Shown here: positions 1 through 11,677 of the stretch, one piece after another | Numbering within the stretch: the first letter of the stretch is position 1 | Layout of the letters: each line of letters begins with the position of its first letter | Assembly (NCBI GenBank): GCA_013407085.1 | Contig: JACCGJ010000350.1 | Span: forward strand, 1-64,000 | Direction: 5' to 3' | Origin: Atriophallophorus winterbourni | Taxonomy: Eukaryota; Platyhelminthes; Trematoda; Plagiorchiida; Microphallidae | DNA length: 64,000 bases | Made by a program: the position numbers and the translations under genes | Notes under the pieces: model-generated | The model's input: only the letters and a program-made list of their open reading frames with translations | What the model was told of the DNA's origin: nothing | Databases searched by the model: none

Positions 1-83
1 TGATTTTGAAATGAAATAAAAAATTACCAACAAAAGGAGTCAAATTTCTTTTAGGCGAAATTCACGGCATCGAGGATGTGCAA

Positions 84-165
84 TGGTGTAGTACTACAGT
101 ATGCAAAGGTTAATGTTGTGAAATTGATTTGCCAATGATACTGAGCTGCACGTGGAGACATGCAA
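84..165 (-). repeat. Dispersed repeat S, partial copy
   Basis: Matches the 3' half of repeat S (see 9890-10135): the words for ttggcaaatcaattt and for the gtagtact...tgcac block occur in the same order. It lies downstream of dynamin exon 7, so probably inside the next intron. Confidence 0.6.
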
Positions 166-693
166 GAGTCTGCCTGCCAGTTCCCTCTCGGATATTTGTC
201 TAGGATTGAGCAAACTGACAAGTGAGACTTGCGACGTCGAATTAACGAGTTTCACGCCAAAGAAACAGACCAAACGACCAACGAGCTCGATATTCTTTGT
301 AGGGACACCAACAACAGTTTGGCGTGCAAAGTGAAACAATCTGACAGATTGACATCCGCTAGTACACACCGGAGTGTATCAGAACAGTACACAGAGGCTA
401 CCAACTCGGTCATCGCGATTTGGAGCGCCAGCAAACGGATCACAGCCAGTCTAAACAATGTGATGGAGCAACGCTTGTATCGTGTTGTTTGATTCTATTG
501 AATCATTGAACCAACACTGGACCCCATTGCGCAATTGGTTCAATTAAGCGACCGCGAATGTCACCGGAGTGTATCGGAACAAAGTCACAAAGTTCGTGTG
601 TCCTGATTCCGATCATAGGGTCACGCGGACAATTGTGATGCCTCGATGCAAACAAATTGAGGTCACGTGTGTGTCTGTGTGTGCACCACATAC
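166..693. other. Dynamin intron 7, no feature seen
   Basis: Begins with the GTATGT donor after exon 7 on the minus strand. Open frames here are short and match nothing I recognise. No copy of the next dynamin exon (expected to read like YPRLRxExERIV) is visible, so it is off the left edge. Confidence 0.5.
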
Positions 694-3600
694 CTGCTTC
701 GCGCAATCTTGGACAATATTCATCAACCGTTCAACGACCATATCGACGCACTTCATGCAAGGAGGCCGCAACTTCTCGATCAACTTGCGAACGGGGGCAT
801 CGAACGCTTTGTCGGGAGTGAAGAGTCCTGAGCTAAAAGTGACAAATAGTGGCGTTAAAATGTTATCTAATGCGGGTGGATTGAATTTCACAGGGGAACT
901 TTCGTGTCAGACCATAAAAAGAAGAATTGAAGAAGCTTTTTTCGAAAATTCTGCTTTACATTAACGATTAATGCAAGAAACCCGATAAATGTTTTCTTAA
1001 TTGTTCGATGACAGAGATATTTTAAGGCGTAGGGGATGAAGGCACGATGATGGTCGAGATGGCAATATAATATAATTCGATCGTGAAAAAGATTGAGATT
1101 TTGCTAGTTCGGCGCGGAGTGGGCATGCAAGTATGGAATCACAAGCCGCACAGTCATGGGACTTATCGGCAAGAATATTAATAATAGGTCGATCGCAAGA
1201 AGTGTTGTTTCATTAAGATTTCCAAGATGCGTTTATAGGAAATTGAACTTGCGAGCGAAGCAATTTTGACACAGGGTCTCATCAAGACAAGGAGTGCGAG
1301 AAAATTGCAAGAGAGCAATATAAAAGATTGGTTAAGCAACTAAGAACACGATCAATAATCGCGAAACGAAGATTCAGCTATCCGTTGCCATCAAGGGTAG
1401 CATCACGATGATATTTGTATGTGAAAATGCGATAGTGTGTCATGCTGTACGTGACAGTTTGTCTGTCACTAGTCTCATGGTTCCATAGTTACGCAAACAG
1501 ACGAAAATACATTACTGTCACTGAATTATCTCAAGAAAACGATAAGGACGAGGTGAAGTGCCATGAGAGACAGATCGTGAAGACGGGTATTCACTTCGAC
1601 GGACTTCCAGATAATCCGGTGATTTTAGCGCGAGGGGAAAGAAAACTGCACTCGGAAAGTCTGAACCAGACATCTTGAAAGCCCCTTGAGTTCAGATGGA
1701 ATTCACGGATACGTCACCAACCACATAGTGCCGAGCGAAGAGCACACCAAACCAGAGCCATCACCACACGTCTATCAAGTGATCCAATAACCGCGACACA
1801 ACAGTGCATCGATCGGCATGCAACGGATATGTGCATGTGCGCGTATGCAGAACAAATGGTGATGGTGAGCCGAGATGATGGGGACGTTTTGTTAGATGGG
1901 TGCAGCGCAGCGTGCAATTTCAGCGCGAAACAAGCAAATATTCATTGTTTGAAACGACACATGATTGATTTTGTGACCAGATGGCCATTAATAAAACAGA
2001 CATAACTTTGTGATGTGAGGTTGTTAGCTAGTAGTCCGCTTTACTGTAAAATGAGAAACAAAGAAACTGTCTTGCTAAAGTCGCTCTGTGCATTTTGACA
2101 ACGTAATTATTGACGGTATGTGTCACAGGCAGATGCGCTCACGGCTGCTAATCAACAATCACGCCGTCGGCGTACCGCTGACAGACCACCGACTTCCGGG
2201 ACGGATTCTTTTTGCGACACCGCATCCCGATTGGCGTAAATCTCGTGGTGACCAAACTGTCACATGGCATCGGCAGCTAAAACCCTAACTAGTAGCTTTT
2301 CCAAAGTCGGCGCAATAAGGTCTTCCTGACTGGGGTCCCCGCGATCAGATATCGCAGTGGTTAGTAACGTTTCAGGTTATGTCCCGAAACCGTGGTCAGT
2401 TGTGGTCTTGCACTAAGAAAGTGTTTTTTTAACGATGCATGTTCTCAAGTGGAGTGACGAAGAAAGCTTGCCCTAATGCATGGCAGTGGAAGCCGCAAGG
2501 AAGCTGTCGTGCTAAGGTCGCTCTACTCATCCAAGAACATTGATTGAATGCCTGTTCCTTTCGCGATGTAGGCAACTCATCTCATTTTGTTTGTGCCTAC
2601 TCTTCTGTAGAATCCGTAGCTATTAAAGTCCCACCTTTCTCTATCGTTTAGGATTTTACTTGTTCATGGTTGTACGGCGGGCTCTGATGATTATGATTTA
2701 ATAATCGATAACATTCGCTCGCATAACCAGATGGTGGTTAATTTTACGAAAATGAAAGCAAGAGAACGCCATCACAGTAATGTTGCGTTAGAATCTTTAT
2801 TTGTCAGAAAAACAGTAAACCTACACGACAACTTCGGGTGTAAATGCACAAGTAAAAAGCTGGGCGAGTTTAGCAATGCGACCTACCGAACACCGTGGAT
2901 ATTTTGAATGGCGATTCGAATTTCTCTCCGCATCGCGGCCTCGTCAAATTGGATCTGTGGAAAGGAGATTGGTTGGGTGAATCAACGCCAAACAAGGGAA
3001 AATGATCAATATGATATGGGGAGGGCCCCGAAAAACGGGATCCTTACAATCTTCAACCGTCAGCGTACAAGGACCAGTGTTTAACTAGAGCCAATACATT
3101 CAGGAGCACCACTAACCGTGAACGTCGTCATGAACAGGAACACCATCGGGTTGGCTTGTGATGAAACAAAACCTCCGAGAAGTCACCTCACAGAGGAACA
3201 TGGCAATGAAGTCTTCTTACAGCGAAATTATCAGAGTGCGGCTAACACACTGAATGCGATTGGTAAAACGATCAACAACAGGTTTCGCGTAGAACAGCTT
3301 TGAGAAAATACAGAAACGGAATACTGAGACCCAGACCCGAAGGAAGCTAGCTAAGGTAGTTAACTCTCAAACGTACGGGCCTAGATACAACTTACCTTTA
3401 ACAATTCATACGGGAAACGTTCGTGGAATATCCGTCCGATTTCTGCACCCCCCGACAACGTTTCGGTATCCACATCACCGTCATTGCCGTGTATGACACC
3501 GACAAATTCTGTTTCGAATGTTCGAGTTAGGCTGTTCGGTAAACAAAAACAAATAGTCAGAAACCAATGGTTCGTCATGGTGGTGGAAGCTAGAAAACCA

Positions 3601-6600
3601 AGTTAAAGTCACTTGATTCGACCAGTTCAAAAATTAAAATGGCGCGACAAGAGGATATCGGAGACAAGAACATCAACAAGCAGCGAACAACAATACTGCG
3701 CTGTTCTCTATTCCATTTCTTCTTTTTCTTCAAACTTGATTGTACTGCATAACGCCGGCACTCCAGAAAAGAAAAGATTCGGAATACAAGCGTTGTTCTG
3801 TGAGCCAAGACGAGGGGGTTCAAAAGACAAAGCCGTCGCGAGAACGCAGTCGTCAGAAAACACAACTAGGGCCTAACCAAAACTGCACGAAAACACGACG
3901 AGACTGTGCATTTACAGGACACATAATAACAAGCGTATACTGTCCCCATCAGAAAATCGTATCACTGCTTAGACAAAATATATGGCGAAATTAGCGACCT
4001 ACTCGAATCGAGGCACGTCACACTGCATCTTATTGTGGCGTATGCTAATCAATTTCCTGACTCGAAAGAGAAACTCGATTCACACAACACTTTGCATTTT
4101 GACCGACCGCTAAATTGTGCAAACATGAAGTCGATAACGGTGATAGCATGGAGGCTACGAAAAGCGAGGTGGAACAGAATTCAGATTGTATAATTTTACA
4201 AGACCAAAAGTAACATGCAGAAGTTGTTTGCGGCTACAACAATGATCCGCTGAGCGACACCACGTGACAGTTCAGGTGATATCGAGCGATATTTATAAGC
4301 AGAGCTACAGTACTTGAAGCTGATCCTAATCATCAAACTCATGGTTATAGATGTGTTGGCCCATACGCAGAATATACTTCTGGTTACTACATGATTCGAT
4401 CAAATCCCAGTCACATGAGTCTGAAATCATAACGAAGCCATTTCTGCGCAACTAACCGCAAAACAGCAATTGTGACTCATCTAACTGCATGACCCATTAC
4501 TTAACTCCAGAAATGTTTTATATTTACTATATCAAATGTGTTGATGGGGGGGTGAAGTATGCTGATGTATGTATGTGATGTGATGTGAAAACACAAGCCT
4601 GATTAAGGCAAAGTGCCGCACAGTCAGAGACTGTACGTGGGCTGAGATACTGTCAGGTTGCCCAGGCCTAGACAGACATGACAAAAGAAATAGAAAGAAA
4701 ATAGAAATAGTAGTGAGACTCCGGTGGCCAATCAATTGAGCACGATGTTAGCCGCACAGCACAGAAATACTGCACGATTGCACATCCGTGCATGGATGTG
4801 TGTATGTATAAAAGCACAAGCCTGATTGAGGCAAAGTGCCGCATGGTCAGACTGCACGTGGGTGAAGATACTGTCAGGTTGTCCAGGTTGATTACCTGAC
4901 GTTGTCCAGTCTGATGGAAAAAATAACCTTCAAAACATCACGATTCAAAATTTAAGTCAATAAATATACCAGAGGTGACCAATGTTGTACCGCAAAATCC
5001 TTGGTAAACGACACAAGAAAACTGTTACCATTTTTACCACACCGGACAGTATCTTAATCCACGTACAGTTTTCGACTGTGCGACACTTTGCTTGGATCCA
5101 GATTTGTAATTTCATGTATGCCACTTCATGGAAAAAAAGTATCTCCACACCGAGCACATTCAAGGCAGTGTAACAGGATAGCTACAAGTTGGAGAAGAAC
5201 AAGTGACACTGCAAGCAGCTTAACGAAAATTACTGGTTAATGGTGCCAGGCAACCGGATCTTGCAGATCATACTTTGACGTTGCGCGATAAATTGAAACT
5301 CCAGTTGCATAAAGCTGCGGTCACATTAAAAATAGAACACATTCATTGTCGAGCGCCGTAATGAAGTAAAAAATTAAGGTTTCGAAATTCACAATATTTG
5401 CATATGGTTGTGCAACTGTGCAGTACGTATATATGTATAAAATCACAAGCCCGATCCAAGAAAAATGCCACAGAGTCATAGACTGCACATGGGCTATGAT
5501 GCCTTCAGGTTGCCCAGGCCTTGACAGATATAAGAGAAAATGGAAACGAGACCCCAGGGTGTTACCAGTTGCGAATCAATATAATAAGATTAAAAAGTAA
5601 CCTTTCCAAAGTCGGCGCCATCAGATATCGCGGTAGCTAGTTACGCTTCATGAAACGCCTCGAAACCGTGTTCAGTTGTCTTAGATAAAGCATCTTCTTG
5701 GGGTGTTAGGTTAACCTTGTATGTTGTCAAGTGGAGCGACGCGAAGAGCTTGGTATGGTTCATGGCAGTAAAAGTCACAAGGAAGCTGCCGCTGCCGTTC
5801 TACTCGATTACGAAACTTGATTGAATGTTTGTTCCATTCGAGGTGTAGTCATCTTATCTCAATTGGTTTGTGCTTATTCGTCAATAGAATCAGTAGCGAT
5901 TTAAGTCCCAACCTTCCTCATCTTTTAGGATTTGACTTTTTTCATGGTTGCGCCAAGACTGGGTCTTAACGGGGTGCGATGGTTTGTGTATCTCCATGAC
6001 CCATTGAGCTATACTGAATGGTATCTTTTGGTACAAGAAGAGCTACTCATGCCAGGAAGGCCGATGGATAGAGGTTAGACAAACTCAATCTCAACCCACT
6101 GACTTATGGTTCAGGCTTTTTAGCTAAAGGCTCCGGGCGTGGTCTCCTAAGCCAACCCCTAATTCGGCCTGGGCAACCAAAAGCAATTATGAAAATACAT
6201 GTAAAAATGACAGATCCCGTGCTCTCACGATCTCCGCTTACGATACTTTCAATGATCTCACACTGCAAGCAAACTTTTTTCGTAACCGTTTTGTAGTTCT
6301 GTGGGTAGCCCTGACAGAAGTACAGCCAGCTCATCAAGGTTTCCAAATTTAGCCACTTCAAATAATTCGTTTGCTTCGAAAGCCTCCAGAGCGTTCTTCT
6401 GTCTGCACGTACCGTTAAAATAGGTGGTGTAATGCACGGACTATAGGTAGCAACGGACAACAGGCAGTCTTGGCTCGCACACTTGATAGCCTCGGTGTCG
6501 ATGTATGCTATTTGGCAGAAACACGCAAGTATAACTCTAGCTCATTTACGCGATTGTCTAATCCATCGAACTTACACAGACTATACTATCTACGCCTGTA

Positions 6601-9600
6601 AACTGACGATGACGCAATGGTATCTGGTGAAACTGGTGACGGAATCGAGGATGTATAGATCAAATCTTCATACTCCGTCATTTACTGAAGCAACGCCACG
6701 CATTTCCTAGACCAACCATCGTGGTATTCTTTGAAATCCAAACGGCATTCGATTCGATCGATCGCGAAAGTCTTTGGAACTGTCTGCTGAGACATGGAGT
6801 GCCCGAGAAGAATGTTTGGATCTTGAACGTATTATATTTTCAAACCTCAGGCAGGGTTCGAGCGTACGGACAATTGTCGTCCTCCTTTAATATCTCCAGC
6901 GGGGTGCAGCAGTGCTGGCCTATCCCACCGTTACTTTTTAAATTCGCGATCCACGATGTCCTATTGAAACATTAGGTGGTCTGGCGGACGCAAGTGCTGA
7001 ACTTCTGCCGGGTAAGAGAGCTACCGATCTAGAGTATGTGGGTGACATGACACGTCTGGGAGATGACCCTTGGATCGCCTGACACTTGAAGCTTCAAAGT
7101 ATGGCATGTGCTTTGCGCCTAACAAGTGTAAAACACCCAGGACTGCAGCGGTTCTGTTTAAAATCTAACAATGTGATGTCAATCTTGAATTGGTCGACAG
7201 CTTTGTATACCGCAGCAGTTGTATCTCTGCTGGCGATTGTGCAGCGTTTGTTAACCTTCGCCATTTGTGGCGTCGACGCAATGTTTCACTCCATACTGAA
7301 GGTCGAGTGTACAACGCAATCGTACGTGCAACACTACTTGATGGCTGCAAAATTTGGTCTATGCTACAGGTGTAATGCAGTCATTAATCACGATAATGTC
7401 CACTGATTCGTACTAAAGAATCCGAAGATAATCACTGACCCTACGGGACTGAGTGTCCAAAACATTATCAACATGCTAAGGTGGAGCTGCAACCAAGAAT
7501 AACCTGCACTTTTGGTGCAAAATCTCTATAAATCTTCTGTTCTAGCCTTGGGAGATAAACAATAGGTTCGGTTTTTGGTGTTCCCCAGGAGGGAACAATA
7601 TACTGAACAGCTTTCGCAATTAAAACAAGTGTAAACATAAGCAAAAAGTTACAATACCAGCTGATCTGGAAAGCCAGACAGCGTATCGGTTCACGTGCGG
7701 TTAAACGAACTGTGATGTATCGTCTGATTAGGGACTTAGGATTTCATGCATGAATGCATAAATACACACTCTATGTATGCAAAATATGCTGCTCTGTTTA
7801 CGTCAATTGAGTAAAAAGGATATATTTCAACTGCGTAGCTGAAACTCCCAGTTACATGTAGAAAGTTTTCACAAAAAACGAATGGACAATTTGAAACTAA
7901 CCGCATAAGCATAGTGGTTTTGTAGTTGGGATCATCCGATTTGATATTTCGGTAATTTGAGACATCCGATTCCATGTTGGTCAACTGTGTCTGTAACCGA
8001 TTACGTAAGTTTGGAAGGGCCTCTCGAATGTGATTTGTAAGTTGCTGATTGAGGACTTGTTGCAAGTACGGCGTTCCCATTCTATCAGCCATTTGTCGAT
8101 AGCTTGGATGTCCAAGAAAAAATCGACGTTCGGCAGCCAGAGCGGATGTGATATCTTTGCGACCGTCGATGTCACGTTGGCTACGGTTGACGACTCCGAC
8201 ATAACCTGTGGTACATTACGGAAGTAATCAAAACACACAAAGATAGATTTGCATGTCATATTACGAGGATCTAACTAAATAATAACTCTTGAAGAGATTT
8301 TATACAGAGAATAACTAACTAAAGATAACTGCAATGGGAGGATTGCGCGTTTTTGTTATGATTGTATTGTATAGATAAACAATCTATTGGGTGTAACAAA
8401 TACCTTTTTGTCCCATAAGAAATACAACAAACACAAAGACAACATATTTTCGCATGATTGAACTGATGTATGTATGATCAAGGTTCCAAAGTTTGTCATA
8501 GACGGGGGTGGCAGTGGGGATAAGCTCCCACTGTTTATAAAATGCTCCCATATGGCACGAGTCTCAAATAGCCTCTGACAACCAAGTCCAGCTTCTGGCC
8601 TGCACGAGTGGCTCCCCGAGCCCGGCGGAACTGCTTCTACCAACAGGAGAAGGGGCGAGGGCCAGTGACTGGCGCCTGAAAACCAGTTTGCTTCGGGCAG
8701 ATGGAGCTCGTTAGCCTGGGATGGCTTTTCATCTAAGGGAAGGAAAACCCTGATTTTCAGCCTCCGCTGCCTTGTGGGATACCCGATCGCGAGAAAGGCT
8801 TCGGGAGAAAACCCTGGAACGGTTGGTTGGTGCACACCACCTCTTTCTGGCAACTCCCTGCTGTCTTGAAGATCGCACTTGGTTGTGCAAAGGCTAGAGA
8901 AGCTGACTCGAACAAACGCCGAGTGGTGCTGGGGACGCCGCTTTGTACCCAAATTCCCAAGAACCTACATTGAAGCCGACTCATCTTCCAGGAGGAGATA
9001 GTCGCACAAAAGAAAGAAATATCAAGGCAGTGACACTCAGTGAGAGACTGAGTGGGCTAAGATACTGTCTGGTTGCTCAGGCCTAGAAAGAGATAAATAT
9101 AAGAAAATGCAGTGCAACCCGAGCGTGCTTGCGTATGCAGCTCAGTATTTTTGGAAAATCAATTTAGCGGGGTGTTACCTGCGCAGTACAGAAATACTTC
9201 ACAATTACATATCGTGCAAATTATTATTTAACTGAGAAAGCAAGTAAATAAACTGTTTGCATTGCAGCACATACCCGAAGCAAGGTAAAGTCGTGTGCGG
9301 GTCTACCGTGGTTTTTTGAAATCAAAAGCATGAAATCGTGCAGACCCCACTAATGTATGTATATATGAAAGCAAAAGCCCGGTTCAGGCAAAGTGCGCAA
9401 AAGTGACAGACTGCACGTGGGCTAAGATATTGTCAGGCTGCCCAGGCCTAGACAGAAATAAGAAAGAAAATAGAAATAGGAAGAATCAAGTCTTATTCTA
9501 ACTTTCATTTGCAGATGTCATAATTGTGGAAACGTATTAGTAGTATTCATGTTTTCGGCGAGAGTTCACGGTTTCGGAGCAAGCCAGGTACACTATAACC

Positions 9601-11145
9601 TGAGTCCTCTACCATACCATACAAATCTTAAGGAAATAAACGCGTTTCAAGTTGCGGGTAATCACAAATGGCAAGCACTTCACTACGATATGAAATTTGC
9701 ATCACAGAGTTGCAACACAAATTAAATACGAGATTAATTATGATATGAAAGCACAAGCCTGATCCAGGCAAAGCGCCGCAGAGTCAGAGACTGCACGGGG
9801 GATACGATACTGTCAGGTTGCCCGGGCCTAGACAGATATGGGGCAAATACAAATCGTAGTGAGATTCTAGTGTGTTTCAACATGCCGATCACTACCGTTG
9901 GCACGGGTGTGCAATCGTGTAGTACTTATGTGCTGTGCGGCTAACACCATGATAAATTGATTTGCCGAGGGTAGTGAGCTGCATGCTGAAATACAATTGA
10001 GTCTCAATACCATTTCTATTTCCTTTCTCAACTCTGTCTAGGCCTGTCCAACCTGACAGTATATTAGCCCACGTGCAGTCTTTCCCTCTCCGGCACTTTG
10101 CCTGGATCGGGCTTGTGCTTTCATACCATATACCATACCGTTGGCCAATCAATTTAACATGACGTTAGCCGCACAGCACAGCAATGCTGCACGAGATTAA
10201 TTAAGCACTTACACATATTGCTCCTTTCTTACCATCGGGCTGATTGCCCGGTTGGGCTGAAAAAAATTAAATTATCATTTAATCTTGACAGCCACAACTT
10301 TGTTTCCTTCTACGGAAAAACGGTGAAGACAAGTAAGATTCAAGGTGTGTACAATAGAGTAACCAGAATATAAAAAAGGGAACATACCTCTACGAAGCGG
10401 AAGAAGTTTGTTTTCCAGAATAGAACGCGCATCGGTCCCCTCATCCATAAGATCTAATTTTGTTAGTACACCAATTGTTCGAATCCCATCTGGGTCGCAT
10501 TGTTTTGCAATTTTCAGTGCGTCTGAGTTAGCTATATCCGAATTAGCGGGAGAAACCGCAAGAATAAGGCAGTTATCCTTTTCAATAAATTCCAGTATCA
10601 TATTACGGATCTGAATTTCTATATCTGGTGGCTGGTCGCCAACGGGAACCTTTGTCATTCCAGGCAAATCAATTAATGTCAAATTAAGAACTGTGATGAT
10701 TAGTAGAATGAAGCCAACCTACCCCGAGGGGAATGAATGCAGAGATTTATGGGGATGTTCGAAACACCTTTATTCGAACCAGTAAGCCTGTCTGTTTCTG
10801 CAGAGATCTCATTTCGAATGTCATCGAAATTGGTAAATCGCTTGTTCCGTAAATGAATGAATTCGCCGTATTCAACTTTATCATTAATAAGTTGTAAAAT
10901 AAGTGGTCTACGCGTCACGATTCCACTTCCACGAGGTAAAAAATCTCTGATGGGAAATTTCAAAAGTACAACATAACTCACCTTCCCACGAAGTTTTCTA
11001 ACACAGAACTTTTACCAGCGCTTTGACTCCCAACGACAGCTATCTGAGGGAGATCGAGCGCCAGAGGGATTCCAAGAGAAGAGAAAGCATCCTGCAACTT
11101 ATTGACCAGAGGAATTAACTGTTCCATTCCCTTATTCCCATACAT
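694..11145 (-). CDS. DNM: Conventional dynamin, N-terminal 446 codons in seven exons (partial)
   Basis: Large GTPase that assembles on the necks of endocytic vesicles and drives membrane fission. Exons in coding order: 10982-11145, 10723-10946, 10388-10690, 7902-8205, 3396-3531, 2887-2954, 694-832. They join in frame through GT-AG introns of phases 2, 1, 1, 2, 0, 2, 0. The start ATG (11143-11145) is chosen because the product opens [18 protein letters not shown], as in dynamins, and an in-frame TAG lies at 11179-11181. GTPase motifs seen: P-loop GSQSAGKSS (residues 39-47), DLPG (137-140), TKLD (206-209). The stalk begins around residue 310 and includes [15 protein letters not shown] and GLFTPDKAF. 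The C-terminal stalk, PH, GED and any proline-rich tail must lie beyond the left edge, since family members are about 850 residues. The introns are full of transposon sequence, but no exon shows damage. Membership of the classical dynamin family is near certain; the paralogue is not resolvable. Confidence 0.96.
833..2886. other. Dynamin intron 6
   Basis: A 2-kb phase-2 intron between exons 6 and 7 (donor GTAGGT, acceptor TTTTAG). It contains one R2 repeat (2294-2668). I see no coding match in the rest, and no second copy of the 46-codon exon 7. Confidence 0.6.
2294..2668 (+). repeat. Dispersed repeat R2, copy 1
   Basis: Aligns by eye along its whole length with 5602-5950. Shared words include tttccaaagtcggcgc, cagatatcgc, cgaaaccgtg, tcaagtggag, atggcagt and ttaggatttgac or a close variant. 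No open reading frame and no terminal repeats are visible; the origin is unknown. Confidence 0.75.
4580..4795 (+). repeat. Dispersed repeat S
   Basis: Near full-length copy. It starts with gcacaagcctgat, runs through ggcaaagtgccgca, cacgtgggct, atactgtcaggttgcccag and gcctagacag, and ends with the caatcaatt...gccgcacagcacag block. SINE-sized, without a convincing pol III A or B box. Confidence 0.8.
4808..4915 (+). repeat. Dispersed repeat S, 5' half
   Basis: Begins again with aaagcacaagcctgattga and carries ggcaaagtgccgca and atactgtcaggttg, then stops. It sits directly behind the copy at 4580-4795, giving a head-to-tail pair. Confidence 0.75.
5035..5130 (-). repeat. Dispersed repeat S, diverged partial copy
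   Basis: The reverse complement carries the cacgt...gtggatta and ctgtccggt positions of the S core with several substitutions, including acactttgcttggatcca for the usual gcactttgcctgga block. Confidence 0.6.
5425..5585 (+). repeat. Dispersed repeat S
   Basis: Begins gtataaaatcacaagcccga, followed by the S core with ggttgcccaggccttgaca. The 3' half is partly lost. Confidence 0.7.
5602..5950 (+). repeat. Dispersed repeat R2, copy 2
   Basis: Second copy of the repeat at 2294-2668, in the same orientation and inside dynamin intron 4. It has several small deletions relative to copy 1. The two differ at many sites, so neither is a recent insertion. Confidence 0.75.
6104..7720 (+). mobile_element. 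RTE-type LINE, internally deleted and decayed
   Basis: Starts with a G/C-rich 5' segment (6115-6175) shared with the repeats at 8482 and 53306. The endonuclease start follows from about 6430 ([31 protein letters not shown]). The reverse transcriptase then joins at 6721 with [17 protein letters not shown] and [16 protein letters not shown]. The palm motif at about 7030 reads LEYVGDM where RTEs have a YADD-like motif. The C-terminal region follows to 7375 ([27 protein letters not shown]). Stops and frameshifts are numerous, and most of the endonuclease is missing. It sits antisense to dynamin in intron 4 and is certainly inactive. Confidence 0.8.
8482..8990 (+). repeat. RTE-derived non-autonomous repeat, copy 1
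   Basis: Parallel to 53306-53640 over several hundred bases. Shared words: tataaaatgctcccatatgg, cagcctctgacaacca, gaactgcttctac, gactggcgcct, gatggagctcgt. It lacks a reverse transcriptase frame. The 3' region present in the other copy is replaced or lost here. Long minus-strand open frames across it are incidental. Confidence 0.75.
9020..9220 (+). repeat. Dispersed repeat S
   Basis: Core words gagactgagtgggctaagat, actgtctggttgctcag and gcctaga are present, followed by the aatcaattta...acagaaatact 3' block. Intronic in dynamin intron 3. Confidence 0.7.
9355..9485 (+). repeat. Dispersed repeat S, 5' half
   Basis: Reads aaagcaaaagcccggttcag, ggcaaagtgcgcaa, cacgtgggctaagat, tgcccaggcctagacag, then an A-rich end. 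Confidence 0.75.
9745..9885 (+). repeat. Dispersed repeat S, 5' half
   Basis: Good core match (gcacaagcctgatccagg, atactgtcaggttgcccggg, cctagacagatat). It faces the inverted copy at 9890-10135, so the two could form a long hairpin in transcripts. Confidence 0.75.
9890..10135 (-). repeat. Dispersed repeat S, near full length, inverted
   Basis: The most complete copy. On the minus strand it runs from aagcacaagcccgatccagg through the S core and the caatttatcatgg block to tgcacacccgtgccaac. It is used here as the reference for family S. Confidence 0.8.
10138..10205 (+). repeat. Dispersed repeat S, 3' fragment
   Basis: Carries only the 3' block ttggccaatcaatttaacat and gttagccgcacagcacag. It lies about 180 bp from the acceptor-side end of dynamin exon 3. 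Confidence 0.65.
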
Positions 11146-11576
11146 CGTAAGAATGGGATAACGCCCAAGGTATGACGACTAAACCAACAATAAAATTAAT
11201 CAGACAATTCAGTGGGATAATTTCAAGGTTAAATATCAGTTCAAGTTCAAGTTTTAGTTGCTCGGTTCTGAAGGTCGCTAAAAGCGAATCAAACTCCGAT
11301 ATTACCATCGATGGTGTACGGTCGTGAACATGGCAATTCGGTATTGAGTATAGTCTTCGTATGGTTTATCACGCTCTTCTTTCCGGAAATCAGGAAATTA
11401 AGGAAGTGTGTCTGTTCATCAACATGCTGAGAGGTCATCCATTCAGGAAACAAAACAAAAATATCCGTGAAAATTACAAAAAATATGTTTGTATGAATCC
11501 GCGTTGATGTCTCGAAAATTCCTCTTTTGGTCAAGCAAGATCAAACGAACTGGAGAAATTTGTTTTCCACAGTACA
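11146..11576 (-). other. Dynamin 5' leader and upstream flank
   Basis: Sequence upstream of the dynamin start. It holds the in-frame stop at 11179-11181 and no further coding match. No TATA box, initiator or CpG-rich block can be called by eye. The right border is where LINE A sequence seems to begin. Confidence 0.4.
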
Positions 11577-11677
11577 CCCTGAACATTGTAACCTCGCGCC
11601 CGGTTTGAATTTTGTTTCCACGCTGCTAAATTTTTCGAAATTCATTAAATTTCTGATTCATCGATTACATTAGCAAA

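Noticed and set aside
569..964. 131-codon plus-strand open frame
   Set aside because: It is antisense to dynamin exon 7 and its flanking intron; the minus strand gives a clear family match.
4580..4795. Repeat S as a tRNA-derived SINE
   Set aside because: Size and dispersal fit a SINE, but I could not find convincing pol III A and B boxes or a tRNA-like fold on either strand, so only 'dispersed repeat' is claimed.
8356..8952. 198-codon minus-strand open frame
   Set aside because: Lies across the RTE-derived repeat and its flank, has no recognisable domain, and the repeat copy at 53306 does not keep the frame open.
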